Of a stretch of DNA of 64,000 bases, positions 63,249-64,000 are shown piece by piece (within the stretch, counting starts at the first letter, position 1; every line of letters starts with the position of its first letter). The notes under the pieces were generated by a model. The model was not told the DNA's origin. It saw only the letters and a list, made by a program, of their open reading frames with translations, and ran no database searches. Source of the DNA: Mycobacterium hubeiense (lineage in GTDB: Bacteria > Actinomycetota > Actinomycetes > Mycobacteriales > Mycobacteriaceae); the NCBI RefSeq assembly GCF_002838065.1, contig NZ_PIZU01000019.1, forward strand, positions 1 to 64,000, in the 5' to 3' direction. The position numbers were made by a program, and so were the translations under genes.

Positions 63249-63620
63249 TCAGCGTTCCGGTCCTGGGGGATCATTTCCGGCGAGAGCGGCGGCACTGGCC
63301 TGCAGTTTTGAGCCGACCTGCGTGTCCTCGGAAGCCAGGATGCTGGCCCACTTGGTGATGTCGGCGTGGTGTTCTTCGGCTTGGGCTTTGCGCTCCAGAT
63401 AGTGGTTCATCTCGCGGGCGGTGTAGCGGCGCGTGTCCGTGACCGTCAAATTTTCCGCTACCAGAAACTCGTTCTGTTCGGCCTCGGATATTGCGTGCAG
63501 TGCGCGCTCACGGACCTGGTATAGGTTGCCAGACCCAAGATCGGCCACCTTCGCCTGTATCAGCGGCATCACCATCCCACTCAGTGCCGCCGGGCGCGGA
63601 GAGCTGCTGGACGTGTCCAT
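63249..63620 (-). CDS. small mycobacterial protein, possibly DUF4226-like
   Basis: A 123-residue protein from ATG 63620. From 'VMPLIQAKVADLGSGNLYQV' onward it is well-formed helical sequence: 'RERALHAISEAEQNEFLVAE', 'RRYTAREMNHYLERKAQAEE', 'HHADITKWASILASEDTQVG'. Heptad-like spacing suggests coiled coil. It resembles small WXG/DUF4226-type mycobacterial proteins, without certainty. The frame stays open up to 63926, but that part is low-complexity and unlike protein, so the start at 63620 (or 63575) is a judgement. Function unknown. Confidence 0.6.
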   Translation of the reverse strand: MDTSSSSPRPAALSGMVMPLIQAKVADLGSGNLYQVRERALHAISEAEQNEFLVAENLTVTDTRRYTAREMNHYLERKAQAEEHHADITKWASILASEDTQVGSKLQASAAALAGNDPPGPER

Positions 63621-63951
63621 CGGCGGCAATCTCAAGACGCTCTGCGGCAGCCCTGTACTGGCTCGCCCTGCACCTACTACTACCCCCGCTAATCGTGACG
63701 ATTCTGCAGTTAGTGGAGTGGCGCCCCTGGTCAGAGGCAGTTTCGAGGTAGATCGCGACCGGTTCCATCTCGTCTTTTCCGCCGCACAGACCCCCACGGG
63801 GAGTGAACGACCATGTCCCCTGCCTTCGCGCGCTTGCTTGCCGCATAGCCGAGCGCGCTTAACCGCTGGGATGTGTCGGCACCCGGCGGTAAACTGGTCG
63901 CTCAGCAGCAACAACACCGGCGACAACCAGGAAGCAGGCAGAAAACCCCAC
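63621..63951. other. intergenic region before phoH
   Basis: Nothing is clearly supported in these 331 bp. The minus strand frame of the small gene is open to 63926 but reads as arginine/serine-rich noise. A plus-strand frame at 63491-63751 is antisense to the small gene. The promoter of the downstream gene should be here, but no strong -10/-35 pair was picked out. Confidence 0.35.
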
Positions 63952-64000
63952 GTGACGCCCCGCGAGACGAACGCTGACTCGTCGCCGGACGCCCCGGTAC
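63952..64000 (+). CDS. phoH: start of probable PhoH-like ATPase gene (3' truncated)
   Basis: GTG 63952 opens 'MTPRETNADSSPDAPV' before the window ends. Mycobacterial PhoH (Rv2368c) proteins begin with a similar Met-Thr-x-Arg-Glu-Thr and an Ala/Ser/Asp-rich lead, and phoH lies downstream of rsmE in M. tuberculosis. The call rests on 16 residues and gene order; the P-loop is outside the window. Confidence 0.5.
   Translation, partial: MTPRETNADSSPDAPV

Noticed and set aside
63114..63311. 65-codon plus-strand frame after rsmE
   Set aside because: No family resemblance, no convincing ribosome site, and it overlaps the 3' end of the minus-strand small gene.

Overview
The window is high-GC chromosomal DNA from a mycobacterium, most likely a rapidly growing Mycolicibacterium-type species. 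The evidence is the complete main mycobactin (mbt) locus, and gene order that mirrors the M. tuberculosis block running from comEA/comEC through lepA, the cys genes and mbt to hrcA/dnaJ2/rsmE/phoH (inverted relative to H37Rv numbering). PE_PGRS genes, ggtB and mbtJ are absent. No rRNA, tRNA, CRISPR array, IS element or prophage was seen.

Layout. 1-2.1 kb: small accessory or secreted genes, two of them frameshifted, beginning with a cut-off degenerate zinc-metallopeptidase-like gene. 2.1-11.9 kb: a large ATP-binding LuxR regulator, a DapB-like dehydrogenase, a RidA-like protein, a slipin, a two-component system and an MmpL transporter. 11.9-15.5 kb: comEA, comEC, holA and rpsT. 15.7-19.2 kb: a three-gene operon of ATP-grasp, alpha-E and transglutaminase-like proteins. 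18.2-22.3 kb: an RNase Z-like gene without its own nearby stop, a truncated aldo/keto reductase, a CBS protein, a GNAT and a PemK-like protein. 22.4-27.6 kb: lepA, a GH15 trehalase and an FAD monooxygenase.

27.6-35.4 kb holds assimilatory sulfur metabolism: subI-cysT-cysW-cysA (sulfate uptake) on the plus strand, and sirA-cysH-sirohydrochlorin chelatase (sulfite and APS reduction, siroheme) on the minus strand. Both units are preceded by a short reading frame ending in consecutive cysteine codons and by RNA structures that can mask the ribosome-binding site of the first gene. This is the signature of translational cysteine attenuation.

35.5-59.5 kb: hemW, then mycobactin biosynthesis. mbtI makes salicylate and mbtA activates it. 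mbtB, mbtC, mbtD, mbtE and mbtF form the NRPS/PKS line, a stand-alone thioesterase sits between mbtB and mbtC, mbtG hydroxylates lysine and mbtH is the NRPS chaperone. Almost every junction is a 1-4 nt overlap. IdeR-like iron boxes lie before mbtI and between mbtA and mbtB. 59.5-64 kb: a small conserved gene, hrcA, dnaJ2, rsmE, a small mycobacterial protein and the first codons of a probable phoH.

All calls rest on reading the sequence and on family knowledge; no database search was run.
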